64,000 bases of DNA from Gracilaria domingensis (taxonomy: Eukaryota; Rhodophyta; Florideophyceae; Gracilariales; Gracilariaceae): positions 1-64,000 of the forward strand of contig VCMS01000064.1 of assembly GCA_022539475.1 (NCBI GenBank), in the 5' to 3' direction. Below the pieces are notes generated by a model. The model saw only the letters and a program-made list of their open reading frames with translations, had not been told where the DNA came from and made no database searches. Numbering within the stretch: position 1 is the first letter of the stretch; each line of letters starts with the position of its first letter. Shown in pieces: positions 51,114 to 61,192 of this stretch. A program made the translations under genes and the position numbers.

Positions 51114-52171
51114 ATGTTCAGGACTCTGGTCAGGAATATCACACAGTGGTCTTCCGTGCATCCAACCTTCATCCCTGCCTCCCCATTCAATCAAGTCTTC
51201 CAAAGACGTCTTCACCTGTTCGAGTGCGCCGTAATGCCCAGGTTCAAAAAGAGGAGATCCCGCACGAGTCAGGCGGATCAGGGAGCGGCTCAACTCGGGC
51301 CGCACATGACCCAATTTAAAAGAGGGTCCGACGCACGTCCGAAGCGTAAGTATTACGCCGTTCGCCAAGGACTGGATGGCTTTACCGGCGTGGTTACATC
51401 ATGGGACGAGTGCAAACTGTATGTCAATGGCGTGCCAAACGCCAAGTTTAAGTCCTTCAAGACGCTTGACGAGGCACAGTCCTTCCTGCGACCGCCTGCG
51501 AGACGTAGCAGCCACACCGCGTCTCAGCCGACTCCCTCACGTGCCCAAGACGACTGCGACGATATGCTGCTTCTTGGAGCGACCGATCCGCCTCCAGATG
51601 CTCCAGAATATCTAGAGGTTTACACGGATGGCGCCTGTACCAAAAACGGCAGAGCGGGTTCCAGAGCTGCGTACGGCGTCTATTTCGGCGAAGATAACCC
51701 GTACAATGTGTCGGAACCCTTGACTAGCCAGCCCACCAACCAAAGGGCTGAGATGACCGCTGTGATTGAAGCGTTACAAATTATTCGTCAGCACGGACTT
51801 GTCGCCAGAAACGGCAAGGTCAAGATCTATTCAGATTCAAAGGTGAGTTGCGTTCAACCTCGTTTCATCACCATCCCAGCGTATTTGACACTTGTTCTGA
51901 CAACGTTTTGCATTCAACACGATTCCCTGTCTAGTACACAATAAATGGCATGGACTCGTGGCTCCCCGGCTGGAGGAAAAGCAATTGGAAGACTGCATCA
52001 GGCACACCGGTGAAAAACAAGGAATTATGGATAGCCCTTGAGAGCAACAGAAGGGCATTGCTCAGAATCGGGATCAAGGTGGTCATGGTATGGGTCAAGG
52101 GTCATGTTGGAATTCCTGGAAATGAAGCAGCGGACCGCTTAGCAGTGTCCGCCTTGTCAAGGGCCCCTTGA
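51114..52171 (+). CDS. RNASEH1: Ribonuclease H1 (one intron)
   Basis: Spliced 51114-51842 and 51935-52171, 321 residues. The N-terminal hybrid-binding domain at about 78-127 reads YYAVRQGLDGFTGVVTSWDEC and FKSFKTLDEAQSFL. The catalytic domain has D172 (TDGACTKNG), E213 (QRAEM), D241 (YSDSK) and D310 (NEAAD), with VKGHVGIPGNEAAD intact. It cuts RNA in RNA-DNA hybrids. Start options: ATG 51114 gives a basic leader (MFRTLVRNITQWSS) typical of mitochondrial import, ATG 51234 gives MPRFKKRRS, a nuclear-type start, and 50967 opens the frame. This mirrors the dual targeting of animal RNASEH1 by alternative starts. Joining the exons restores YSDSKYTINGMDSW across the junction, which supports the intron. 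It converges with RPC3 118 bp away. Confidence 0.9.
51843..51934 (+). other. RNase H1 intron, 92 nt, phase 0
   Basis: Donor AAAG|GTGAGT, acceptor CTGTCTAG|TAC. Splicing restores the conserved RNase H fold and removes an early stop. Confidence 0.9.
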
Positions 52172-52289
52172 TGAAAACTTCTAAAGACTATCTGATTCTC
52201 TTGTACTGCGCCGAAAGTTATATCAGGGCTCAGGAAGAACGAACAGAGAACGGAAGTTGACGCGTCCAAACTTGGCATCGATGAGTTGT

Positions 52290-53993
52290 TTACGTTGCCC
52301 GTCGCCGCCGCCTTTTGCTGTGTACGATATAGCCATCAAGCACCTCATATTTTGAAGGGAAGTACACGGCAGTAATAGGACCAAAATCTCGCATCACCAT
52401 GACGGACTGGTCCACTCGAAGTATACTGGCGACGAGAAGCGTCTCACGATTCTTCAGTTTCTTCTGCTCCTCGGGAGTTTTGCTGTCTTTGTCCAGCATC
52501 TCAAACTGCAGAAACAAATTCAGCATCGTCTTGTACATCACATCGAGTAAACACCTGTGGACGGAAAAGGTATTCACTTTCCACAGATAAAACCAGTTAC
52601 TGGCGCGTTGTTGATCATTCGAACGAGGCACCTCTTGAGTAACAATAATGCGATCCTGATACATACGAAACAAATGTTCTCGCACAACTTTCAGCGGCCG
52701 CATACATTTCTCGGCAAGCGATTTCTCCTCCATAGCACCTTCTAAAGCCAATGCCTGGAATATGCGTCTTCCCGTAGTACCATAACGGCTCATGATGAAC
52801 TCTTCCGCAGTTTTATGACGCGTCTCGGCGACCAGTCTCCCTGGGATGAACTTCAGATGGGTAGGAGCTTGCGGAGGAACTGCCACGACAACCGGGGGGT
52901 CGTGCTTTGCAAGGAGTAGCGCGGCATTCCAAAACTCCTGTGCTCCAATGAACAAATCAAACTCTTCCAAACCCTTCTTAATATCATCAGTGTGGACTTC
53001 TGCGGTTTCCAAATCGTCTGAAGGTTGTTGACAATCTTCCCTTGACAAAGCAATTTGTAAGCCGACTCGTAATATTTGTATACAAAGCTCGCTGCTCACG
53101 CGAGTTCCAACCACCATGAGACAGCACTCGTTTCGAAACTCGCGGTTTAAATGCCAATAGCATACGCCCCAGATGTCGACGTCGTTGTGCTTATCTGGCA
53201 CAATGACGGATCGCACATGGTCACCCCGCCCGATCTGGATACGTTCTCGATCATCATCCTCGTCGTCGTAGTCATCTTCGTCATCATCATCATCGTAGTG
53301 CGCAACATGAGGAGTGGGTCTCTTTGATCCTACGCTCTCCACCATCGCTTCGTCGTTCCGGGCTTCAGGTTTTGCGCGCAAGGATGAGCGGCGCTTGCGT
53401 TTGCCGTACCAATGCACGACGCCGGATTGAACCATGTCCGTGAGACAGGCCTGAACGGCGGCTTCGGAAATACCAAACTCGGCCATCTTCGGGGCTAATG
53501 TGCATGTAAAAAGCTGGGCGGAAGTGAGTCGCCCCCTCTCCAGCAAGGCAGAGAGCACGGCATGGCCAAACTCTCCAAAGCGACGACGAGCAAAGCCGAG
53601 ATACAGCGGAATACGGGGCCTGTACAGCAGCACGTTCACATCGCAATAGTAGTGGATGCGCGTACGCGACTTGAGCATAGGCGCAGCACCAGGATTGGGC
53701 GCATCGCGCTTGGTGAGATCAAAGTTTAGCCGCTCTTGGTAGTACACAATCGCATGCTGACACAAGACAGCCAGCGAATCACGCACGAACGCAAAGCGCT
53801 GCTGATCGCCCACAACGCGGTGCTGATTCTGGCTGCGCGTGCCGACGGACTCGAAGTAGGGCGACGACAAGCGGGTGAGCGCGGCCAAGGTGGAGCCCGG
53901 GTGAAGACAGAGCAAGCGCACAACCTCTGCGACGATGGGCTTGAAGTGATAGCGCGCTATGGCACACGCGAGTGCCTCATGCTGTCGAACCAT
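52290..53993 (-). CDS. RPC3: RNA polymerase III subunit RPC3 (RPC82/POLR3C)
   Basis: 567 residues from ATG 53993, slightly longer than the human 534. It is a winged-helix subunit of the RPC82/34/31 trimer that opens promoter DNA and contacts TFIIIB in the nucleus. Seen here: an N-terminal winged helix (1-90), the family block LLYRPRIPLYLGFARRRFGE (122-141) with ALLERGRLT, a basic KRKRR (198-202) and a very acidic loop (DDDDDEDDYDDEDDDRE, 234-250). The C-terminal winged helices include YGTTGRRIFQALALEGAMEEKSLAEKCM and FYLWKVNTFSVHRCLLDVMYKT. Single exon. The 3' end converges on RNase H1; the 5' end is divergent from ABCB, with an 845-bp shared upstream region. No break is seen. Confidence 0.9.
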   Translation of the reverse strand: MVRQHEALACAIARYHFKPIVAEVVRLLCLHPGSTLAALTRLSSPYFESVGTRSQNQHRVVGDQQRFAFVRDSLAVLCQHAIVYYQERLNFDLTKRDAPNPGAAPMLKSRTRIHYYCDVNVLLYRPRIPLYLGFARRRFGEFGHAVLSALLERGRLTSAQLFTCTLAPKMAEFGISEAAVQACLTDMVQSGVVHWYGKRKRRSSLRAKPEARNDEAMVESVGSKRPTPHVAHYDDDDDEDDYDDEDDDRERIQIGRGDHVRSVIVPDKHNDVDIWGVCYWHLNREFRNECCLMVVGTRVSSELCIQILRVGLQIALSREDCQQPSDDLETAEVHTDDIKKGLEEFDLFIGAQEFWNAALLLAKHDPPVVVAVPPQAPTHLKFIPGRLVAETRHKTAEEFIMSRYGTTGRRIFQALALEGAMEEKSLAEKCMRPLKVVREHLFRMYQDRIIVTQEVPRSNDQQRASNWFYLWKVNTFSVHRCLLDVMYKTMLNLFLQFEMLDKDSKTPEEQKKLKNRETLLVASILRVDQSVMVMRDFGPITAVYFPSKYEVLDGYIVHSKRRRRRAT

Positions 53994-54838
53994 TGTGCAG
54001 CGGCGCGGTCAGCGTCATGTTGCATCCTGCATCCCGAGAGAGCGGGCGCGCCGATGCTGGCGCCGCGCTGCTTTTCGCGCCGCCGCGGCTGGTCGCTCCC
54101 GCACGGCGTAACTCGCAACCGCAGAAGATCAGTTGGCGGTCACCGTCGCGGTCACGCGGCCGTGACGGCGCACGGCGTTGGTTGGTCACACATGCGCTGT
54201 GCCAGCTGGACACGTCACGGGTATGTTCCCGCGAGTACTCCGTCGAAGGCTGTGCCAAGCAACTGTATGTGATTGGTCGAGCCGGGCTCAAAGTTCGCGA
54301 GCTGAATGGGTCCCCCAGGGACTTTCCAAGCGAGCAGCCGGGCGCAAAGACGTGCACGTGCGTGCCGTGCACGCGGCGCGTGCGACGGCAAGCGTCCTTT
54401 GCAATTCGCAGTCGGCCAATCGGCGTGAGAGCAAGTGCCAATGAACGCCAATTCGCAATCTCAACGGTGCGTTCGTGCCAAGCTGGTTGGCTATTGTGAC
54501 TCTGCGCCGTTGAGATGCAGCATCATATCGCACCATATCGCACCATATCGGCTGCGACGCTGGCGTTTCGTAAGAGAAGCACGACAACGCCCGCACCGCG
54601 GAGTGGCGCTTGCGAGCAGCGTGGATGCCGTTGGAGCCTCTGTCTCGTGTGAGTGGCGTCGCTCTAAGATCGCGCCTGCAGGGGAGGCGCAGCGCAGCAC
54701 TGTTATAGCTTGTGGCGTGCGCCGTTGCTGTGTGTGATCACGCGTTTGGTTGATAGTATATAAAGGGCATTGAGAGTGCGATCATCCCTCCAGCAGCTCC
54801 GTGCCACATCGTCAGCTTTCAATCTCGTCTTTCTCAGC
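53994..54838. promoter_or_regulatory. Shared divergent promoter region of RPC3 and ABCB
   Basis: GC-rich with frames that look like shadows only. A short ATCGCACCAT-type direct repeat (three near-copies) lies at 54524-54552. A clear TATA box serves the ABCB side. Confidence 0.5.
54757..54765 (+). promoter_or_regulatory. TATA box of the ABCB gene
   Basis: TATATAAAG lies 74 bp upstream of ATG 54839, a fitting distance for a start site near 54790. Confidence 0.65.
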
Positions 54839-57800
54839 ATGGCCGATAAGCTTCAGGATTCCTCATCGGCCGAGGATGGCAAATCCTCCCCATCTGTGCG
54901 ATCGATGTTCAACTGGAACAAGAAGAACAAGAAGAATGTCGAACCACCGAAATATCCTCCAGTTGCGTACTGGAAGTTGTTTCGATATGCCACCAGCACC
55001 GAGATGATTATGATCGTTGTGTCTTTGCTGGCCGCAGTTGGCCACGGTACACTTTTGCCGGTGCTTACTATTCTGTTCGGGCGTATCATTGATGACTTTG
55101 GTGACGTTCTCAATCCAACTGAAGACGGTGATCTCATTTTTTCAGACAGTCTCGGTGATGACATTGACGATACCACCAATCTCTTTCTCATTGTGTCCTT
55201 CGTCGCCTTTGCTATTTCTTTCGTGCAGCTGTTCTTCGCGCTCACGGCGGCTAATAGCATGGGCAACAGCCTTCGTCGACGATTTTTCGATAATCTCATA
55301 GCCCAAGATTGTGACTTCTACGATGACAATGAGGCAGGCGCCCTCACTCATATCGTCGTCAACGACATCAATCTTATTCAAGGTGGTATTGGAGACAAAC
55401 TTGCCACGGCTGTCCAGTATCTCACAACCTTTGTGGTCGGTATCATCATTGGTTTTGCCTACGGCTGGAAGCTTACTCTTGTCGTGCTCGCCGTCACACC
55501 CTTGCTTATGATCGCCGGTGCAATTTTCGGTAACGCCTCCGCAGAAGCCACGGGCGACGGGCTTGGTGCGTACGGTGAAGCTGGTGCCATCTCCTCTGAA
55601 GTCCTCAGTCTCATTCGCACAGTCACAGCCTTTGGTGGGCAGGAGGATGAGGCCAAGCGCTACGAATCCTCGCTTGAGAAGGCATACAGAGCAGCTGTGA
55701 GGGCTGCCGTTGCAACTGGGGTTGGCCTTGGAACCAGTATGCTTCTCATTTTGTCCACATATGGGCTTGCATTCTGGTATGGCTCGGTTCTTGTCCGCAA
55801 TGAGGAGATGTCCGCTGGTGATGTGTTGCTCGTGTTCTTTGCGATCACTTTGGGCGCTAGCTCTCTTGGAACTGCCGGTCCGGCGTTCAAGTCATTCTCT
55901 GTTGCGCGTGCGGCTGCCCCTCGCGTGTTTGAGATCATTGATCGTCAGAGTCCGATTGACCCAACCAGCGAGGATGGCATTGTGCCCACTGCTCCTGTTG
56001 AGGGTCACATTCGATTCGAGAATGTTGATTTCAATTACAGCAAGCGCATCGTTGAGGAAGGTCAAGCAGAGTTTGTGCTGAACAATTTCAACTTGGAGAT
56101 TCCAGTTGGTACTTCCGAGGCGTTCTGTGGTAAGTCGGGATCTGGAAAGTCTACAGTTGCTCGGCTCATTCAACGCTTTTACGATCCTCTAAATGGGCGC
56201 ATTACCTTGGATGGAGTCGACCTACGCGAGCTCAACGTCAAGTGGCTGCGATCGCAGATCGGGGTTGTGGCGCAGATGCCATCACTCTTCATGCTTTCTA
56301 TCAAGGATAACATTGCTCTTGGGGCTGGTTTAGAGTTTGTCAAAGACGAACAAGGTCGAATTGTTGCCAGAAGGAAGGATGTCTCTGATGAACAGATTAT
56401 CCGTGCGGCAAAGATGGCCAACGCGCATTCGTTTATTACCAAACTTCCTGAAGGATACAATACGATGTTAGGAGAAAGGGGGGCAATGCTCAGTGGAGGA
56501 CAAAAACAGCGCGTATGTATTGCGAGAGCGTTGGTCCGTGATCCCAAGGTCCTTCTCCTCGATGAGTCAACCGCTAGTCTGGATACCGCAAGCGAAAGGA
56601 TTGTGCAAGATGCACTTGACAAGGCTGCTACGGGAAGGACAACGATCACTATTGCTCACCGTTTGAGCACTATCAGGAATGCCGATAATATATCGTGCGT
56701 TCAGAATGGATACGTTATTGAGCGAGGTCCTCATGACGCTCTTGTTAGCAAAGAGGGATTTTACAGAGGATTGATTGAACTGCAAAGAATCGAGAAGGCC
56801 AAGATGGAGGAAGAGAAGAAGGTATACGCTGATGATGATGATAGTGGCGGTGTTGACACACGACCTCAAGCAGCCATCAGCGCCAATGCACTCAGTGTCA
56901 GTCAGACCAGGGGGGAGTCCACGACCAAAGGTATCGATGGCGTCGTTGAAGAAGAAGACAAGGGTCCAGATGTAGACAAGGGTCTCTTCACGCGGACATT
57001 GAGAATGAACTCTTCCGAATGGTTTTTGATGCTTATCGGAACTGCTGGCGCGGTTTTGGGTGGGGTTATCTGGCCTCTGGCTTCAATTTCCTTGGTAGAG
57101 CTTATTGAGATCATGCTGGGTACAAATGAAACTGGTGATGTTCGGTTTTGGGCGCTCTCGTTTGTTATCCTTGGAGCTATGGCATTCGCGGGTAATATCT
57201 TGCAACATGCAGCTCTTGGTGTGTCTGGCGAGAAACTGACTAAGAAATTGCGCACACTTGCATTCAGGTCTTTGCTTCGTCAAGAGATTGGCTATTTCGA
57301 CATGGAGGATAACTCTCTTGGAGCGCTCACCACTCGTCTTTCTGCAGATGCTGGTGCTGTGAAGGGCCTTACTGGTGATCTCTATGGAGTGGGCGTTAAC
57401 ATTCTTGGGTCTCTGCTAGCGGGTCTTCTCATTGCATTTGTCAATTGCTGGCAACTTACGTTGGTTGTCCTTGCAATCATTCCTGGCATTGCACTCGGTG
57501 GATATTTCGAGATGCAGGCGTCCGCGGGCATTGACTCTGGAGCTAAGAAAGACTTCGCAAAGGCAAATACTCTTGCAGCTGAAGCTGTGGACAACGTGGG
57601 TACAGTTCGCAGCCTTGGTATCGAGGACTACTTTGTTGATCGTTATCACAATGGCATCAATGAAACCGTGAATGCCAAGAGACGGAAGGCCCTTTTCACT
57701 GGGATGGCATTTGGATTCTCAGAGTTCTGCCAGTATATCATTTGGTATGCCACGTTCAAAGCTGGTGGAGACTTTGTTGAAAGGCGCTATTGTACTTTCC

Positions 57801-58732
57801 AGGAAATGCTCTTGTCGTCCATGGCTATTCTCTTTGCAGCTATCACTCTTGGAAATGTATCCATCTTCGCCCCGGATGTCGCAGCTTCGAAGATTGGAGC
57901 CACTCAAATCTATCGTTTGATCGACCGCACGAGCAGCATCGACCCATCGTCCCCAGATGGGGAGAAGAGAGCCTCTGTGAATGGTGACATCAAGGCAGAG
58001 AAGGTTTACTTCGAGTACCCCCGACGTCCTGATGTACGTGTTCTGCGCGGACTGTCATTGGATATCATGCAAGGCAAGACTTTTGCCATCGTTGGTACCT
58101 CAGGTCACGGGAAGAGCACTATCATTTCCTTACTCGAGAGATTCTACGCGATTCGGGAGGGTGTGATTTCTGTTGACGGTCACGACATCGCGAAATCGAA
58201 TGTCCAGAACTTGCGGTCACATATTGGTATCGTCTCTCAGGAACCTGAATTGTTCAACAGGTCAGTATTTGACAATATTACGTACGGAGCTAGCCATGAA
58301 GATGGAACGCCGATAAGCATGTCAGATGTTGTGGAAGCTGCCAAGCTTGCAAACGCTCATGAATTCATCATGCAACTTCCTCAAGGATACGACACATTGG
58401 TAGGACCTCGCGGGGATGCTATCAGCGGAGGCCAAAGACAGCGTGTCGCAATCGCAAGGAGTTTAATTCGCAGACCCCCCATTTTGCTACTTGATGAAGC
58501 CACTAGCGCTCTGGACAGTGCTAGTGAAGGTATTGTTCAAGAAGCACTTGATCGTGCAGCCTCTGAGCGAACTACGATCGTGGTTGCTCATCGATTGTCT
58601 ACGATTCGTAATGCTGACGTTATCGCTGTTGTTCGGAAAGGCCGAATAATTGAAAGCGGTACACATGATGTTCTTCTGCGAAGGAACGGAGCCTACGCAG
58701 AGCTAATACAACACCAATTGACGGATGTATAG
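54839..58732 (+). CDS. Full ABCB transporter (P-glycoprotein/MDR type)
   Basis: 1297 residues from ATG 54839 (MADKLQDSS); the frame is open 23 codons further up, but that start overlaps the TATA region. Two homologous halves, each with six predicted membrane helices and an ATPase domain. NBD1: Walker A GKSGSGKST at 431, signature LSGGQ at 551, Walker B VLLLDE at 571. NBD2: Walker A GTSGHGKST at 1086, signature ISGGQ at 1195, Walker B ILLLDE at 1215. The Q-loop is VAQMPSLF in NBD1 and VSQEPELF in NBD2. H-loops (TIAHR, VVAHR) are present in both, so both sites look competent. A charged linker (EEEDKGPDVDKG) joins the halves near 705. Such pumps export lipids or xenobiotics across membranes; the substrate is not predictable. 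Single exon. Confidence 0.95.
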   Translation: MADKLQDSSSAEDGKSSPSVRSMFNWNKKNKKNVEPPKYPPVAYWKLFRYATSTEMIMIVVSLLAAVGHGTLLPVLTILFGRIIDDFGDVLNPTEDGDLIFSDSLGDDIDDTTNLFLIVSFVAFAISFVQLFFALTAANSMGNSLRRRFFDNLIAQDCDFYDDNEAGALTHIVVNDINLIQGGIGDKLATAVQYLTTFVVGIIIGFAYGWKLTLVVLAVTPLLMIAGAIFGNASAEATGDGLGAYGEAGAISSEVLSLIRTVTAFGGQEDEAKRYESSLEKAYRAAVRAAVATGVGLGTSMLLILSTYGLAFWYGSVLVRNEEMSAGDVLLVFFAITLGASSLGTAGPAFKSFSVARAAAPRVFEIIDRQSPIDPTSEDGIVPTAPVEGHIRFENVDFNYSKRIVEEGQAEFVLNNFNLEIPVGTSEAFCGKSGSGKSTVARLIQRFYDPLNGRITLDGVDLRELNVKWLRSQIGVVAQMPSLFMLSIKDNIALGAGLEFVKDEQGRIVARRKDVSDEQIIRAAKMANAHSFITKLPEGYNTMLGERGAMLSGGQKQRVCIARALVRDPKVLLLDESTASLDTASERIVQDALDKAATGRTTITIAHRLSTIRNADNISCVQNGYVIERGPHDALVSKEGFYRGLIELQRIEKAKMEEEKKVYADDDDSGGVDTRPQAAISANALSVSQTRGESTTKGIDGVVEEEDKGPDVDKGLFTRTLRMNSSEWFLMLIGTAGAVLGGVIWPLASISLVELIEIMLGTNETGDVRFWALSFVILGAMAFAGNILQHAALGVSGEKLTKKLRTLAFRSLLRQEIGYFDMEDNSLGALTTRLSADAGAVKGLTGDLYGVGVNILGSLLAGLLIAFVNCWQLTLVVLAIIPGIALGGYFEMQASAGIDSGAKKDFAKANTLAAEAVDNVGTVRSLGIEDYFVDRYHNGINETVNAKRRKALFTGMAFGFSEFCQYIIWYATFKAGGDFVERRYCTFQEMLLSSMAILFAAITLGNVSIFAPDVAASKIGATQIYRLIDRTSSIDPSSPDGEKRASVNGDIKAEKVYFEYPRRPDVRVLRGLSLDIMQGKTFAIVGTSGHGKSTIISLLERFYAIREGVISVDGHDIAKSNVQNLRSHIGIVSQEPELFNRSVFDNITYGASHEDGTPISMSDVVEAAKLANAHEFIMQLPQGYDTLVGPRGDAISGGQRQRVAIARSLIRRPPILLLDEATSALDSASEGIVQEALDRAASERTTIVVAHRLSTIRNADVIAVVRKGRIIESGTHDVLLRRNGAYAELIQHQLTDV

Positions 58733-59039
58733 GAATTCTTGTGTAGAGTTATCAACAGTGATTAGAACGCAAAAGAATTGGGCTGCTGCTTACGTGACCA
58801 TAGTAGAGTAAACCATTATGCCTGACTCTCTGGTCAATGTAGAAGGAGCAACCAACCGATCTGATCTCTTCTCTGCCTTTGCGCCGCTTTCTCTTTTGTT
58901 GGTTGTTCTAGTCCTCATGAAGGTTATGAGAGGAAGTGTGTCTTCGATAGCGCAACTCTTTAGACCGTCGAGGAACCTTTCCTTCTGCTGAAGACCATGC
59001 ACTCTGAACCTGTTCTTCCGGCGTGCGAAAGTTTCGATT
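58733..59039. other. 3' spacer between ABCB and the minus-strand genes
   Basis: About 300 bp without a supported gene; a 70-codon minus-strand frame here has no motif. Confidence 0.4.
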
Positions 59040-59540
59040 TCAACATCGTCTCTTGCGTTTACTGGTCATCACACATATGCCTGTCCCCACATTCCGTCTT
59101 CTTCGGTGTCTCATTTTAACTTTGTTTATCCTTTCTTCAAACCTGGACTCGAGCTCGGAAACCCCTAGGAGATCCGTATGGGTGATTTGGAGAAGCCCTT
59201 GATGGCGACAGTATGCAAAAGAGTAGACAGTTTCATGTGGTCGACGCTTCATGAAATCCGCTCCAAGCTCTATAGCATGCGTTGAGGGCTTGTTCCTTCC
59301 GTCGTAGTAGCACAATATATTCCGCTTATCCCTAATCTCATTAGCAGTCTCGTTGTAGATGATTCTCGATGTTGTGATCGAGTCTGCAGGTTTGTGTTGC
59401 GTGACATAGCCTGCTTGTCGAGTCTTCCCATATTTTTGCGGCCCTAGCTTTCCTTGTAGTGTCAGGCTTTTCCTTCTCTCCTTATACGTGAATGCTTTGA
59501 AATTATAGAGGCAAGTCCTACTGTACCGCGCGAACACCAC
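59040..59540 (-). CDS. Hypothetical basic protein
   Basis: A 166-codon open frame, rich in Arg/Lys/Tyr, ending KMRHRRRRNVG..SKRKRRC. It has no ATG at its head; the first in-frame Met is near residue 97. The frame begins 13 bp after the stop of the biotin ligase on the same strand, so it could be the ligase 3' UTR, a decayed segment, or an exon of a separate gene. Composition recalls small ribosomal or RNA-binding proteins, but no motif confirms that. Confidence 0.25.
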   Translation of the reverse strand: MVFARYSRTCLYNFKAFTYKERRKSLTLQGKLGPQKYGKTRQAGYVTQHKPADSITTSRIIYNETANEIRDKRNILCYYDGRNKPSTHAIELGADFMKRRPHETVYSFAYCRHQGLLQITHTDLLGVSELESRFEERINKVKMRHRRRRNVGTGICVMTSKRKRRC

Positions 59541-59553
59541 GTTCCTAATACCA

Positions 59554-60561
59554 CTATCGCGGACCGACTTCCTTTTGCTTTAGAATTGAATTCTTCATAT
59601 CGAGGCTTGTGTATTCCGGTGGCAAATCCTCTGCAGAATTGCTGTCTTCTCTCAGAACTCGAACCCACCCATTAGGAGCCAATCCGTGCACCACAGCTCG
59701 CACACCGTCAGGTCCTCCTATGCGAAGCTGCTGTCCACTATGTATCCATGCATCAAGGTACATGCTTCTCAGCTCCCCGTCAAATCCGTGCTCGCGGTAT
59801 GTATTGTAAAGTCTTTCAAACTCTACAAGAAAGTAAGCAACGAAAATTTCTCTTCCATTTGTTGTTGTCGGATCGAGCAGACATGTTGTCGGGAATTGGT
59901 TCGTTACGTTAACCCCAACGCCAACGACCACCTCAAACTGATTGTCGCGTAGTGCACCCTCACAAAGGACGCCCCCGAGTTTATCACCATCCTTGTATAT
60001 ATCGTTCGGCCACTTAATACGTAAGGGGATATTCCATTTTCTCTTCGCCGCTTGTACGACAGCTAGTGCGGCAATATACTGAAGAAATGTTAGTGTTGTG
60101 AAGCTAGCACTTGGAACGGTGACTTTGACAGAGATGGCGACACTGCCAATTGGGGACTGCCATATCGCCCCACGACGACCTCTCCCTTTAGTCTGAAAGC
60201 CAGTAACTGCAACGGAGCCGGAATTGCACCAAGGCATCAAACGCAGAAGAACATTCTGCGTGGTTGCAGTCTGTGGGAGAGACACCAACATATGGCCGCA
60301 CCATTCTGTTGCAAGATTGCGTTGCAAAACAGCTATATCTAGCTGCTTTTGCTGTGATCGGGAATTTGGTTTGGAATCTGAACCTTCATCAAGTGATCGG
60401 GAGGCAGTTTCCAGCGTCTCGGTGGGCGAGAAAAGCTTTACGCTATGTGTCTGCGTGAGGCGAAGCAGATCATTGGCATGAACTTGCATCAAATCCTCAT
60501 GTGCTCGAAGGGTAGTGCAATGGATCCTGAGCTGCTCCGCTTCTTCCATTTCGCATCGCAT
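59554..60561 (-). CDS. HCS1: Biotin-protein ligase (holocarboxylase synthetase)
   Basis: 335 residues. It activates biotin with ATP to biotinyl-AMP and transfers it to a lysine of acetyl-CoA carboxylase and related enzymes. The class-specific motif QTKGRGRRGAIW (residues 123-134, the biotinyl-AMP loop), then KWPNDIYKDGDKLGGVL (183-199, with the catalytic-type Lys in KWPND) and VVVGVGVNVTN (211-221) are intact. A small C-terminal domain (GGPDGVRAVVHGLAPNGWVRV) matches the BPL C-terminal SH3-like fold. There is no DNA-binding domain as in bacterial BirA. The N-terminal 80 residues are poorly conserved and could include a targeting sequence, though no clear one is visible. Single exon, converging with ABCB. 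Confidence 0.9.
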   Translation of the reverse strand: MRCEMEEAEQLRIHCTTLRAHEDLMQVHANDLLRLTQTHSVKLFSPTETLETASRSLDEGSDSKPNSRSQQKQLDIAVLQRNLATEWCGHMLVSLPQTATTQNVLLRLMPWCNSGSVAVTGFQTKGRGRRGAIWQSPIGSVAISVKVTVPSASFTTLTFLQYIAALAVVQAAKRKWNIPLRIKWPNDIYKDGDKLGGVLCEGALRDNQFEVVVGVGVNVTNQFPTTCLLDPTTTNGREIFVAYFLVEFERLYNTYREHGFDGELRSMYLDAWIHSGQQLRIGGPDGVRAVVHGLAPNGWVRVLREDSNSAEDLPPEYTSLDMKNSILKQKEVGPR

Positions 60562-60834
60562 TTACCGTTGATTGATCAGAACCACGGAGCTGCTGGGTGT
60601 TCGGCTCTGGAAACATACGTTTGGCAAACCTGGCGTAGTTTTCGCATTCCATTATCTGCAGAGATTAGATGGCTCTCCACGGTGCAGGACACAGCACGTG
60701 AAGTCGGTGGGAAGCATTGCTTGGGGTTTGGATGAACAAGAACACGAAGCTATCGGAGATGGGTACGGTGAATGGCGAATGGCAGCTGACATTTGACTTT
60801 CGTAGGCATGCGCACACGTACGTGAACTTTCACC

Positions 60835-60854
60835 TGACAGAAAGCTTTCTGTCA
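60835..60854. repeat. Perfect 20-bp palindrome
   Basis: TGACAGAAAG followed by its own complement CTTTCTGTCA; no spacer. It may be a dimer-binding site in the divergent promoter. Confidence 0.75.
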
Positions 60855-60899
60855 TCTGCCAAATATCGGAACGTCACGTGTGCAAAACACCGTGGGCAG

Positions 60900-60924
60900 T
60901 ACTGTAGGCATCATGCCTACAGTA
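60900..60924. repeat. Perfect 11-bp hairpin, TCA loop
   Basis: TACTGTAGGCA and TGCCTACAGTA flank TCA, 46 bp after the other palindrome. Confidence 0.75.
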
Positions 60925-61192
60925 GTGGACAGAGAGTGGCGCGTGACGAGCGGAACAGGAGGGAAACAACCATGCCGATGGCCATGAAACAACAAGCACT
61001 TGGCCTCATGTTTGCATCTTTTTCGTTGCCTCGCCAATGATCACCTTGTCACAACTAATCTATTTGAAGTGAGATAACACTCCGGTTGGCCCCGTGTCGC
61101 ATCTTCTCCTCTTCCAAAAGCTTGCGGCATCTACTTCTTAACGACTTCGTGCGGAACACTGGAAAGAATCGGCAACCATTTCCTTTTAAGAG

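Larger units (their letters stand above)
60562..61192. promoter_or_regulatory. Divergent region between biotin ligase and the coiled-coil gene
   Basis: 630 bp with small frames lacking motifs and two short palindromes at 60835 and 60900. Confidence 0.4.
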
